Origin: Trichuris trichiura | Lineage: Eukaryota; Nematoda; Enoplea; Trichinellida; Trichuridae | DNA length: 64,000 nt | Assembly (NCBI GenBank): GCA_037903355.1 | Contig: JBAJFE010000011.1 | Location: forward strand, 939,001-1,003,000 | Direction of reading: 5' to 3' | Shown here: piece by piece, positions 1 to 11,475 of the stretch | Layout: every line of letters begins with the position of its first letter | How positions within the stretch are numbered: the first letter of the stretch is position 1 | The notes under the pieces: model-generated | The model's input: only the letters and a program-made list of their open reading frames with translations | Told to the model about the DNA's origin: nothing | Databases searched by the model: none | Translations under genes and position numbers: made by a program

Positions 1-60
1 GCTAAACACGGAGCCTCATGTACAAAAACGGAAAAGCCCTCTTGCAGTTTTGCTGTTTAC

Positions 61-248
61 CAGGACGACAAGTTCCACAGGGAGAAGGAAGCATTTTTGA
101 ACAGCCTATCTGGCAACGGCTCCTCTTTGAAGAAACCTATCATTTTGTCCAATGCGTTTCGCGGTTTCAATCCGCTAAAACGAATGGCCACGTCGACGAC
201 GTTGACATTTTCGTGAAGGATGAAAACGCTGGGTTCAACTGTTTCCAT
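61..248 (-). CDS. possible first coding exon of an unidentified gene running off the left edge
   Basis: On the minus strand an open stretch begins with ATG at 248 and ends at a good donor (CTG|GTAAAC, exon end 61). It encodes about 62 residues, roughly METVEPSVFILHENVNVVDV onward, of ordinary globular composition. I recognise no family. The rest of the gene would lie to the left of the window. The same bases are also open on the plus strand, so the strand is uncertain. Only the start codon, splice donor and composition support the call. Confidence 0.22.
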
Positions 249-1332
249 CTTGTCCAATGAGGTGACACATCAAGGGCGCGCCAAACGGGCTCCGCGGACA
301 ATATTTTGCCCCTTCCTCGCGCAGACGCCAAAGAGAACGTAGAGAAGACTTATTGTATCGCAACGTTGCTACAGTGTTGATGCTTCCGACGCACCGGTTA
401 GAAGACAGGCCACGTTCGCCCCTTTGTTTTCAAACCAGTTTGTATGATCAACCAGCCGGTTGGAACAACCGGATCGGCCTCAATAAGCGCGCACGAAAAG
501 ATAGGCACAATGTCTGCTTGTCGCCAGTGAAAACTGCCAATGCTGTCTGTCTGCTAAAGGCAACTTTCCTTCCCCTCATCACTGTGACACAATTCGGTCG
601 TAGCGTCTGCATTTATCGTTTGAAAATGATTGATCACCCGACAGGTGGCTCATCTCTATAGGCGTTATCAGCGCAAACGGTGGACAGTTGTAATCGGCGA
701 TTGGAACAAACTGTGTGCTTCTCAAAACGTGACTAACATAATAAATATAGAAACAATAAAATTGCTTAGGAAAAATAAAATTGAACAGCAAACTATCTTA
801 CCCGACAAAGTTGGACACGCTGATCGCTGTACCGACACAGATGCGTCATCGCGGATGGACATTTTGTCAGCGTTAATACTGGTTTATTCGGCCAAGAATT
901 GCGTAGTCTAAACTGTTATGTGCACTGCGAAATTTAAGCAAAAATTACTACATTAATCTACGCGATTATCTAAAGGATAATTATGGTAGGCTGAGAGGGT
1001 ACGAAAGCCATTCTCATCCTGTGTCTTTGAAAGAAAGCGTTTACCTCTAATGGAGAAAGCAAAACAACGCTTTTGATGCGCAAGACAGCCTAAGAATGAG
1101 ACAGTTGCTGCGCAGGAACACCTCGAGAAAAGGAAAATTAATGCGCAGCGTACATGCGCGAACCTTTGCCTTACCTCACGCAAGTGCCATGCCGGGAAAA
1201 GCGCAGGGAACCGTCGAGCAATGATGCACACTACGAGAGGCTAAAATGGACGCCAATTTCAAATAAACAAAATTCAAATAGTAAATACAGTATGGAATTA
1301 ACATGAACATCATTTACTTCTTTACAGTTTTC

Positions 1333-2256
1333 ATGGTAAGGGCGAGCAGCAGAGCACTGTTTCCGGAGCACAACAGCGGTTCGCAATGTGCGGACACTTC
1401 TCAGCAGCGCGGAAACTGCAAATATCTGGCGGAAAATGTGCTTCAAAGTAAGCGTGCAAACTACGGTGTGAAAATGTTTTCTATCGTTCCCCTAACAGAT
1501 CCCGTAATTGAACAGTTGGTCCGGGCCATAAGGCAAAGCGGCTGGTAAGTTTACAGCCCACTCGCAGTGCAGTGCAAGTGTGCATTTTGGAAGTTTACAA
1601 TTTTTCGCCGTCACTTCTCCTTGCCGCGTTGCAGCTATTTCAATTTCGGACGAAACGTAGCGTACGAAAAGTGCGCAAAAAATGTGTGCGGAGGTTTTGA
1701 CTGGAAAAATCATCAAGTACAAATGACGCGACATTTACTTACCGTATTCCAACAGTGATCATTTTTTGACAGGTGATATTGTGCGCCAATGAAAATCAGA
1801 CGGAAAAGAAAGTACTAAAGGCATTGGCCCACGAGTTGGTGCACATGTTTGACTCGTGCAGAGCCGGCTTTAATTTGGAAAGCATCGAAGATCTGGCATG
1901 CTCGGAGGTTACAACCTTAGCTCATGTTGGAGTGATGCTGAAATTTGAATTTCTCCCTTAGATAAGGGCAGCCAATTTGATTCACTGTCAACCTGTCCAC
2001 TGGTCTCTGGCCGATCCAGTTACGACGAAACGGAAAAATCGCGATACTGCTGTAAGTGAACAAAAAAAGCGACGAATGGGCGTATTGTCCTTTCAAGGAA
2101 TGTATTAAAAGAATCGCTACCCATTCGGTACGGTTAATCACTGGCGTTGACGATGTTTTGGCCAAGGAGGCGGTCGAAAAAGCCTACGTCCGTTGTTACG
2201 CAGATTTTGAGCCTTTCTGCAAACATCTTTTCGATCGCTACAGTTTCAATGCTTGA
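1333..2256 (+). CDS. ATP23: ATP23-like mitochondrial inner-membrane metalloprotease
   Basis: Five exons join in frame: 1333-1544, 1635-1716, 1773-1907, 1962-1986 and 2057-2256, giving about 217 residues, the usual family length. The zinc-protease motif HELVHMFD (HExxH) is followed by CRA and ACSE-IRAAN, and is preceded by C-xxx-CGGFD...VILC, all family hallmarks. The C-terminal exon has the typical KEC...AVEKAY..CY.D..PF pattern. In other eukaryotes ATP23 works in the mitochondrial intermembrane space, processing an ATP synthase subunit and helping F0 assembly. A second in-frame ATG lies at 1303. A pyrimidine-rich acceptor (ttctttacag, ending near 1327) just before the 1333 ATG favours the later start and could be a spliced-leader site. 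The very short fourth exon is the least certain part. The gene ends 65 bp from the convergent globin gene. Confidence 0.85.
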
Positions 2257-2321
2257 TTGCTATCGACGTTTCGGTTGTTTCTTGCCGATAAGATTTTTAT
2301 CTTTTTTACAAAAGAACTATG

Positions 2322-5300
2322 TCAAAGTTGAACATCCGAAAGTTCCAACTTCAGCCTAACGCATTGGTCGTTTTGCATGGAGCCATCGTCCTTCCGTTCC
2401 GAAGGTTCGCCATTGGCCCGACCCTTTGCTTGCCTTTGTTTAACAAAAGCGTCGCTCATCAATTCTACAACGTGTTTCAGCAGTATCCTCCAGGCGAGCA
2501 TCGACTGCGATCCAATATAGGTGGCCAGCGGTTCGCAGGAGAAGTTTGGCAGGCAGAATTTTTGCATTCCATCCAGAACGGAGTTCGCAAACAAATACCA
2601 CCATTCCGGGTCGAAGTTGACTCGAGTCATCAACGCGTGACTTACGCCAACTCGACAGCACAACTCCTGCAAAAGTCGGCCGTTGTTGATGCCAACATAT
2701 GCTACAACATTGTCAATGAAGTCGATGAAAATAATTGCTTGACGTGTGAATAACACATTGTCGTGCAGTTCATTGACCGGCGTCGCGCGGAATGGAAACA
2801 AACTCTAAAGAAAAGCCATTTAACTTTACGGTTCAAAAGCGAAAATACAAGAAAAAGCAGAAGTAACGAAAATAAGCGCAACTCGGAATTTCGAAAGAAC
2901 ATCGACTAAGCATTGAGACAACTTAAAAAAGTAGCTGACAAGTTCGCAGCTTTGCAAACACACTGTATTGTTAATTCAAAAGTGTACTGTGGGATGACCT
3001 GCAAATCATTAAATGTAACCAACTTTGTTCCGCGCGAAGAAAGTAATGAAAAAACCGCTTGACCATGCATACGTTGACGTAGAATGAGAAAAGCGAATCA
3101 CGCTCGACTGAGGAAAGCAAAGAAAAATCGTTTCTTCGTAAGCGATGCTTTTATCGTAAATATGACCGCGTAAGTAGTTCTTTTTTTTATCGCAAGCATA
3201 GAAGCAACCTGCAACAACTTAACAGGTCGCTTTCATGTATACAATGAAAAGAGAAAACGTTTTTGTTTTTACTTCGCAAAGGGATATTTTTCGAAAAATC
3301 GAAATTTTAACGTAGAAACGGGACGAGGCCGTACTTCTCAATCGAATCAACAGAAAAGCTGTAAGCAAATGGGTGTACGCACATTAAACTAGACAATACG
3401 CGGGACGAAAACAGTACACTGACATTAGTCGCACCTAGACGGTCTTAGCATACTTCAACAGACGACGAATAGGGGAAGAATAAGTGTCGCACTGTTTCTC
3501 TTAAAATCTTAGTTAGCTGCTCCATAGCTTGAACTGCCAAATCACGAGTTTAAATAAACTACCGTAAACCAATCGATCCTGAGCATCAAATTATCAGTTT
3601 AAATGAATTTCAGGTAGCGACTCCTGTAAGAGAGCAGCCCGCTCGATAGAAGCAAAAGTGTTGCATTTATAGATGCAGCGCTATTTAATAAGCAACTTCA
3701 TACCAAATCAAACTACTTACGCTTTTTCTGTAGAAGGAAGCATTACTACCGACGCAAAAATCAAAGCCTAAGTTCTGAATTAAACGGAGAACTATTTCAC
3801 ACGGGAATTTAAACATGAAAACAACAGAGTCGATAATAAATAAAATCGAAAAGTTTCAGAAAAACTGACTTGCCGGGATGGATTGCTTTGGTTTTTGAAT
3901 CTTTAATTATTTCAATTGCTCCTTGCGTGGAACTGCTTCGGACGATTGGCATTTTGTAAAATACGCGTCAAAGATTTATGAGTTTATATATACAGCGTAG
4001 TGCTACGCGTTTTAAGCCAAAAGAAAAAACTTATACGGACCAATTAGGTCGAGCAGCAATCACTGTTCCCCAACGGAAATGAACACACTTTGCAAACAGA
4101 GATTTGGTAGCAAAATACCAACTGATGCTTAGCGATTAGGAGACGCCGGTGGAAGGCAATGGTTAAAATAAATTAGTTGCAAAAATTGTAGCTAATAAAG
4201 AAAGCTAAGTTAAGCGCTAATGAAAACTACAATTTTTTCAAAGACATACGAGGGAACAACCGCGAGGCGAAAGTTGCCAACTCACCAATGCAACTTTCAA
4301 TGGTAGCTTCAATCACGCGCGTCGTCTAATACTATTGGAAGTTGGCTAAAGGAAATGGCATCGTTTTTTCAAAAGACAACTTCTACTACGCTGCGCACGT
4401 AGCCAAGCGGTTCATCCAATTGACTTTATCTTCTTTAACCAATAGTCAATACACTTTGACTAACAACCCCGCTTAAATTTGTTCACCTTTACAAATGGAA
4501 CAATACAATCTTGATATAAAGAAAGATATAAGAAAAAGTTTAAAAAATTTAATCTGCATATAAGTCAATCAAGGTTGGTGAAGTCCCAGGGGAACTCGGG
4601 ATGTCATCAACGCAACAATGAACGCCAATGAGCAATAGAAGTTTGAAAATTCAGGCGATCAGACGACACAAAGCAAACTCTAATCTTGCGCTCATTTTTA
4701 AAAAAAGACATTTACCCACCGTACGGTGTCATTACGGTTTGCCGGCGGTACGTCAACCTGATGGACAAAATCAATTGACCAATTAAATATTTTATGAGCA
4801 AAGTGTTGAAAGGACAAAGACTGCGTAAGCCTACAAAAAGTCCATATCCAATCAATATTCGCAAAGCATCTCTCCCATCGACAGTCGCGTACGCAAGTTG
4901 ACACTATTTTGAATTTATCTGACCTCTACAGAACTATCGATGCAAAGCAACGCGTCTTTCTTATCTGAATGCGCCTTCCGCGCTTATCAATGTATTCATG
5001 TTAAATAAAGCAATCGACACTTTCGAACTTGTCGGAAATCAGTTAGCATTTGTAGACTTCTCTTTGGAGATTTACATACTTAGGTATAGCGCAAATCCAC
5101 TGCCGCAGGGATTTAAGCGACCGCGCAACGCTTATACACCCACAAGATGGATCAATATACTCAGGGACAAGTCCTCCTCATTCAAAAGGAAAGTCAATCT
5201 ATACTCACAGGCATAAAAGCAGGGAATGTAGGAAGCACTTACGAGCTTCTCTGTCAAAAGTGAATACTTCAAAGGAATAAGTACGTCAAATTGAAAAAAA

Positions 5301-6033
5301 GCGCTTCTTTAGCAACGATCAGCGAACCGTGGCAAAGATAGCTTTTAGTGTAGCTCTCCTAAAGCGCCAATACAAATGAGCGGACTAAATCGAAAAACGC
5401 GACTGCATAAATCATGCAAAGCGAGTCGGCAAGAACGGATTGACGTTGTGGAACCATAAGCTTAATGAAGGTTTCGTCTACAGGCCAGCTGCTAAGGACA
5501 CTGGAAAGTTGCTACTTACAATTTCAAAATCAAAGCAGAAAAAAACAGCTGTACGCATTCTTGCAACGTCATCGAAGTCGGTATTAAGTCGCTTTAACGA
5601 ATGTATGCAAATTTGCGTAATTTGAAAATAAGATGTTCTCACCGATAACGTCTTATCTTCAAATTACGAAAATTTACACGGAGCCGTTTAGATCTGCTTT
5701 TAAGCGCAAATAAAAATTTACGACAACCATTTAGCGAGCGTCAACAAAAGATTGATATAATTTTTCGACAAGCGCGCATTGTACGCCTACCTTGAGCACT
5801 GGTTTCTGCATGAATATTTGTATGTAAATTTCTTCGCCAAGTTTGGGTTTGTTATGCACTTTACGCCAACTTTTGAGAATACAGCGCCGTTGCCTCTTGT
5901 TTAGACAAGTGATTCTCTCGCCATTTCTACTACTGTACTTTCTCGAAGGCAAAACAGACCAGATGGAGCCGCGGCTTTTGGTGCGCTCTTCCTCTTTGCC
6001 CGCGCCCATTGACTGCCGACGATCGTTGGTCAT
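2322..6033 (-). CDS. nematode-type globin
   Basis: Two coding exons (6033-5791 and 2804-2322) are joined in phase 0 across a 2,986-bp intron, giving about 241 residues. The globin fold starts near residue 55 (LNKRQRRCILKSWRKVH, helix A), continues with GEEIYIQIFMQKP (helix B) and LFPF across the junction, and reaches the proximal haem histidine in CCRVGVSHALM (F8). The distal E7 position is glutamine (FTRQAIIF), as in many nematode globins. About 55 residues precede helix A, with a basic, Glu-rich stretch, and a polar tail follows. The first exon begins at an acceptor (cattacag, exon start 6082) in an open frame. The ATG at 6033 is the first inside it; an upstream coding or leader exon is possible. 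The role is likely oxygen or redox sensing in neurons or muscle, by family analogy. Confidence 0.85.
5609..5675. repeat. imperfect inverted repeat (hairpin) in the globin intron
   Basis: Arms 5609-5637 and 5647-5675 (29 nt each) are complementary except at about three positions, around a 9-nt loop. The core arm reads CGTAATTTGAAAATAAGA against TCTTATCTTCAAATTACG. It lies within the long globin intron. It could be a pre-miRNA-like hairpin, a short MITE remnant or a chance palindrome. Confidence 0.55.
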
Positions 6034-6082
6034 AGCGGTAAAAGAAGGAAGGTTATCGGCCGGAATATCGTAGATTGCTTGC

Positions 6083-9000
6083 CTGTAATGAAACAAAAGT
6101 GCAATAACGCTTCATTCTACCTCCGCTTTCTGATTAAATGAGCGACAGCTGACTGGCAGGGCGCACTTAAGGCGTATGTTCCGAAAACTATGTCGCGCTA
6201 CCGCTGACAGCTACTTCATTTAAAAATCATTAATCGTCCGCGACCGTTATGACGAAACGAATTTATCTGGTGTGCATGGAATGCCCGGAAAAGCTCGCTA
6301 TCAATTGAGCCGCCAGTCAATTCAGCCAAGCAAAAAAAAGTAACAGACGCTTTGCTTAGAGATGAGTTGGCCAATAAAATATTCAATCACAACTATCCAA
6401 GCCGACCTTTGCCCACGTTATGCACCTCCACTCCGCAATTGTGACAATTAGTCAAAAATGGCAATAGCGCAATGCCGACAGGACGACGATCATGTCCCAG
6501 GACGGAAAACCAAAAAGTTCAAAGCGCAAAGCGCAAACGACTTTTATTATTAACGAAATGGCGGCACCAATGCGAAACCGACACGAGACAAATTAATCAG
6601 TTGACAAACAAAGGAACAAATTGATCGTTTCAGCGAAAACTGAGGAAGCGCTGCGACAAGCGGAAATGGCCACCGCTTTCAAATATAGGAAAGGTTACTT
6701 GAATGGATGAAAAAGAATCGAACAGGGAACACAAGTAGTACGAGAATTCCGTACGCATTCTTTAAAGGAAACAAATGGCATAAAATTATGGAATTACCAC
6801 CAACAAGAGCGTCAAGTTTCCTTTCAGACCTAACCCTAACGACAGATGACGTAATAAGGGATAGCTAAACCGTCTTTGAACAAAAAATGTGGATTCGTTT
6901 GGCCTGAAAAGCCTGAGGTTTCCTAATAAGAAAAGTTTATGCAAACAGAATTCATAGGCAAAGACGCCGTAAGCCTGCACAAATTAAAGCCACGCATAAC
7001 ATCGAATAAATAACAAAGAAAATAAATGACTTGTCGAGAAGCTTAAATCTTGACAAGAGGATGATGCGTTTGAAAATTTTGGAAGCACACGTAGGCAACT
7101 TTGCCCTGAGAATATCAAAGGACAAACGCGAACTCTGCTCTGCCGGTCGTCACATCGTCATTAGAGGTAACACAACAGCCTACAATGGGTTATCTCGGAA
7201 TTACGTATCGACCTGATCAAAGATAAATTTTATTATTTTATCCCACTTTTCGTTAACGTTAAATTTAAAATTGCCTTTTACAACGCGAATTAAAGATACA
7301 AAGAAGTATTGTTGGTTGACGCTATCGCGTGTAGCCTGGAAGGCCAAAGGAAGAATTAAGCAAATCTCGTAAAGTAGAAAAAAACAGCACACACGAGAGA
7401 CTAAGCTTACAGTGGATTAAGGAAACAAAATGATATTATATTGGATAGAAGTTATGTTAAAAATGAATTTATTTGCATAACTCAGTTGTTTTAAAGTTAG
7501 AATGCGACTGTGCAAAAAAATGACCGTCAGCTTTAATTAGTAAGCGCTCACGAACGTACGCTTAATTAAATGATGACAAATTTACGTAAAGCACAATGCG
7601 CAACAAGTGAAAAAAAGTGGAAAACTTCGACGAAATGAAGAACTAAAGAAAAGCGCGAACATATGCATACTATTAACGTCTATTACATTACAAACGCAAA
7701 GCAACTTTCGAATGGTTTCTTACAGAGTCGCCAATGCGAGCGACTAAAGACAATGGGAACAGTAAATATACTTAAACAAGATTAGTTCGTAAACAAAATG
7801 CGTAAAACGCCAACTGGAACTTCTTACAAGAAATGTAATGCTCAGCGATTAAGAAACAGTCAATGTAGGCACTTAACGCGATTATTCAAATGTTCAACAA
7901 GCAAAGCGCTGATAAAAACGTCACACTGACGCTGTAACAATTAACATAATGATCAATGGGCCAAAAAGGAGCTTTTGCCCATCCGTTTCTTCGTCTTACG
8001 CTAGCAGATCCTACAAAGTGGTCAATAACGACTTTTCACCGTGGCTGCATAGCATTTCTACAGAGAAAACGTTGGGAAAATAATTATATACTCACAGCTA
8101 AATATTCGCTACACAGAAAAACTGCGTGTTTACTACGATTTGTAACGCATTAATAAAGCTGACGAACAATGCAGTGAGGTTATGTCTAATAGACAATTAT
8201 TGATCAGCGTACGGTGCAATCATATGAGGTCAAAACTAACACAAAGTGTCGCCCATTTACGCAAGCATAGATATGACCACGCGTTTCGCGCTTGGCAGCG
8301 CACAGTTGTTGGTCTTGTTTAAAAAAGCTAAAGGATATAATGCCAAATAAGAGAGAAAAACCGCTGCTGCAATAGCTCTGTGACAATAGGAAACTTAGGT
8401 TGCCTACTTCATTTAGTTATAGGAAAGATTGCTCTCCGAAAATAACAAACTCTTTATTTAGCTACGGACCTAACATTGCCGGCATTAAATGGACAGACAA
8501 TTAGACTAATTCTAAATAGGGTGACAAAGAAAATCTCGCGTTCTTTTTGGGCAACTATCGCGCACCCGCTCCGAGCGTCTTACGGCAGAGTTAATATAAA
8601 AGATTCAATCAACAAAATCTACAGTGAAAAAATGCAGCCACGACTGACATACCTCAAAAGTTTGAAAGGTTAATTAAAGCAATCAAATCACTGCGGAAAC
8701 ATGTCAATCATACTTGGCTCGCGCTCAGCACCTTAATAACTGCCTCCCAATGGATCGTAAAACGTGTAACTGAAATGACGGCTTAGAAGGCTTCGAACTT
8801 CAACGCAGCGACTTAGATTTTTTCATCGAGATAAACTTAATTTAAAAAAGTCCACATCGTATGTTGCTGCGTCATGCAGCGCAGTAAATTCAATTTATAG
8901 CAAAGTAAAGTACGACCCTTAATCATGCGTGCAATAGAAAAAGAGAAAGTTGCAATCCATTTCTGCTTGCACGTGCAACAGCTTGAAAATACCACTTAAA

Positions 9001-11475
9001 TCGATGCGACCAGCTTTACGCACGTAGTTCAATCGAGTAGCGAGCTGACATATGACCCTTCCCCTCAAGCAATGATGTGAACTACGCTATGTTAATGTTT
9101 TTTTAAGGGGCTGCGCTTTGCATAAGAAACGTAGTCATTTTTGGCTGTTCGATTTCAAAACTAAGCAAAGCTACGCCAAATTCTGGGTCGTACTTTTACA
9201 CTTCAAAGCGATCGATAAGCACTTCAATTCGTCTCTAACGAAATCAAGACTTTGCCGCCCTTATTGTACGGGATGTTGCGCAGCTTAAAAACCAATGGAG
9301 AAATTGCATCAGTTTCAACATTGAAGCACATTTTCAATTCAGTCTCTTACTTGGTATCGCTGCCAGCGGAAGCAGCGGGCTAAGCATGAAAAGCAAGCGT
9401 AAAAACTGCATGTGCTGCAACCACCATCACGTCAGCATTGGGCTACAGACGTAGCAACACGTACACCTTAGGTTTGAAATAGCGTCTACGCGGTCGACTT
9501 TTCTACACTTTGGTATGTTCGATAAAAGGCGGGAACAAACTGACGAAAACTTTTCTTTAGCTGCCAAAAAAGGGAATACGTAAAATTGTCGCAAATGTCA
9601 ACAGGTAAAAATTTGATGACTTGTAGGCGTTACGCGTCAATAAAAATGAAGCAACAACAACCAATAGATGCTTGGAGAAAAACCTTAACGCCTTTGGAGC
9701 TTATTGGGAAGCTTAAATTTAAAATGCGAAGCCAAATCTTATTCATACTATCCCTCTGCGTTGTACCTTCAAGGAATACGTAACTTTCAGAACCTCGGAT
9801 ATAGTCCCGCGCTAAAATATTAAGCCTACTATTTTATTCTTAACGATAAGGTGGAGCACGCGACGCTATGCGCATTCGCTGCACGTGCTAGTAACGACGA
9901 GGAAATTTAAGTAATGTCCATCGAAAGAAACGCAAATAAATGTATGAGAAGTCGTCTTGCTTTTAGCTCGTATTCCTAATCTGCACGCCTTTCATCCGGC
10001 AAGAACATTCTCAAAAAAAAAAGATTTGATTTTTTAATGCAAACTGACCAAATATGGCTTTAGCCGAATCCCGAAAGTGCAGTATTGTTCTCTCTACAAC
10101 GAGCGGCTCAAGCGCGGCGGGAAAATTAAATCCTATACGGATGTTAAAACGCCTCGCGCATTTCACTGCGAAGTCCCAATAAGCTTGGAAAGAATAGGTG
10201 TGCAGTCATCCATTTAGTTTTGTTCTTATCTAAACCTAAGCCAAAACAGGTGCCATTGTTAGCACTTGAATTTCATTAATCGGAAAAGATTTCCCGCGAG
10301 CAATAACATCTTCTCTTCCGACTTGACAAGTCAGCGAAAATGTACATCAGTTGGATGTATTAAAATTTTTTTGCTTCGTAACATCTTCACGCGCAGCTGA
10401 TCAATTATTAATTATTGCCGCGACGATTGTCGTGTCAATTAAGAATACCGTTTACGCACCAGACTGCTTACAACAACTTTTTCTCCTAAAAGCTTGCATG
10501 ACTTCAGTTTAGCATTTCTTTTCTCTTTACTCAAAAACCCTTTAAGGATCTAGTGAAAATTTTAAAAATTAGAATGAGAGCATTAGTCAAGCGAATACTG
10601 TAAATCATACTATCGCTAATCAGGCAACCACGGCGAAGTAAACGCTGTAGTTATTTTTCCCTATTTGTAACGGCATGAAAGATTGCCCTACTAACGTAAT
10701 CAAAATCGGCGCTGCAAACTTCAATGCTTTCGTAAAGCATTGGAAATGAAAGAGTAATTATGAAAATAAGGTAAACAAAAGTAAAGACTTACCCATTGGT
10801 GGCGGGTACAACCCGATTATGAAATGGGGCGTTTTTATGGTTGGCGGATGTGGCGAAGGGACAATGATTTTCAACGTCAACTTTTGAGGTCCTCATGATG
10901 CCAACGTGTTAACCGCGTAACCACGGCGAGTAAAAGTATGCCAAATGCGGAATCGTTGCGAACTTGCTGGTCAAGTTGGTCGAGCTGTTGATGGCAGCCA
11001 ATCAAAGAGACGGAATACACGCAGGACATTGCTCCGATGCTAGCTTCGTCTGGCCAAAGCGGATATCCCAGAGCGGACCGCCAATTGGGAAACAAAATAA
11101 GAAGAGACCATATTTCGAAGATAGTGCCGAAAAGTCGCAACAAAACAGCAGGGTTTCGGACGAACAACTCGACAGGATGTCGACAAAATGGACGCCATGT
11201 GACGCTAAAAGGTAACCCGCTGAGAACCTAAGCGCACAAGCAGTAATGACGCACACGTGTTTTGAACACGTTCAATCTGCGCGCTGCTGGAAAAGTACCG
11301 TAGTAATGATCACAATACAACATTATGCGCCTTTGCTTCTAATATATTCAAAAGTAGACGTTGCGCACATATCCGCTGAGAGGCCAATTTAATATTGGAA
11401 GAAACGCGTTAAAGTAGAATTGATAAAAGAAAAAGAATTACTCGTGCACTCTTGCAAAAAAGGTAATGCATTAAT
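6083..11475. other. 5.4-kb stretch without recognisable genes, upstream of globin
   Basis: No open frame here shows domain-like sequence, and the longest frames read as random translation. The plus strand is strongly A-rich over T. The same bias is seen in the adjacent globin intron, so much of this could be a long 5' intron of the globin transcript. No tRNA, tandem array or transposon ends were recognised. Confidence 0.4.

Noticed and set aside
10877..11256. Minus-strand frames considered as the last exon of the WDR76-like gene
   Set aside because: The true last exon is at 11476-11616, which ends GGNSSGCISFF and matches the phase of the preceding exon.
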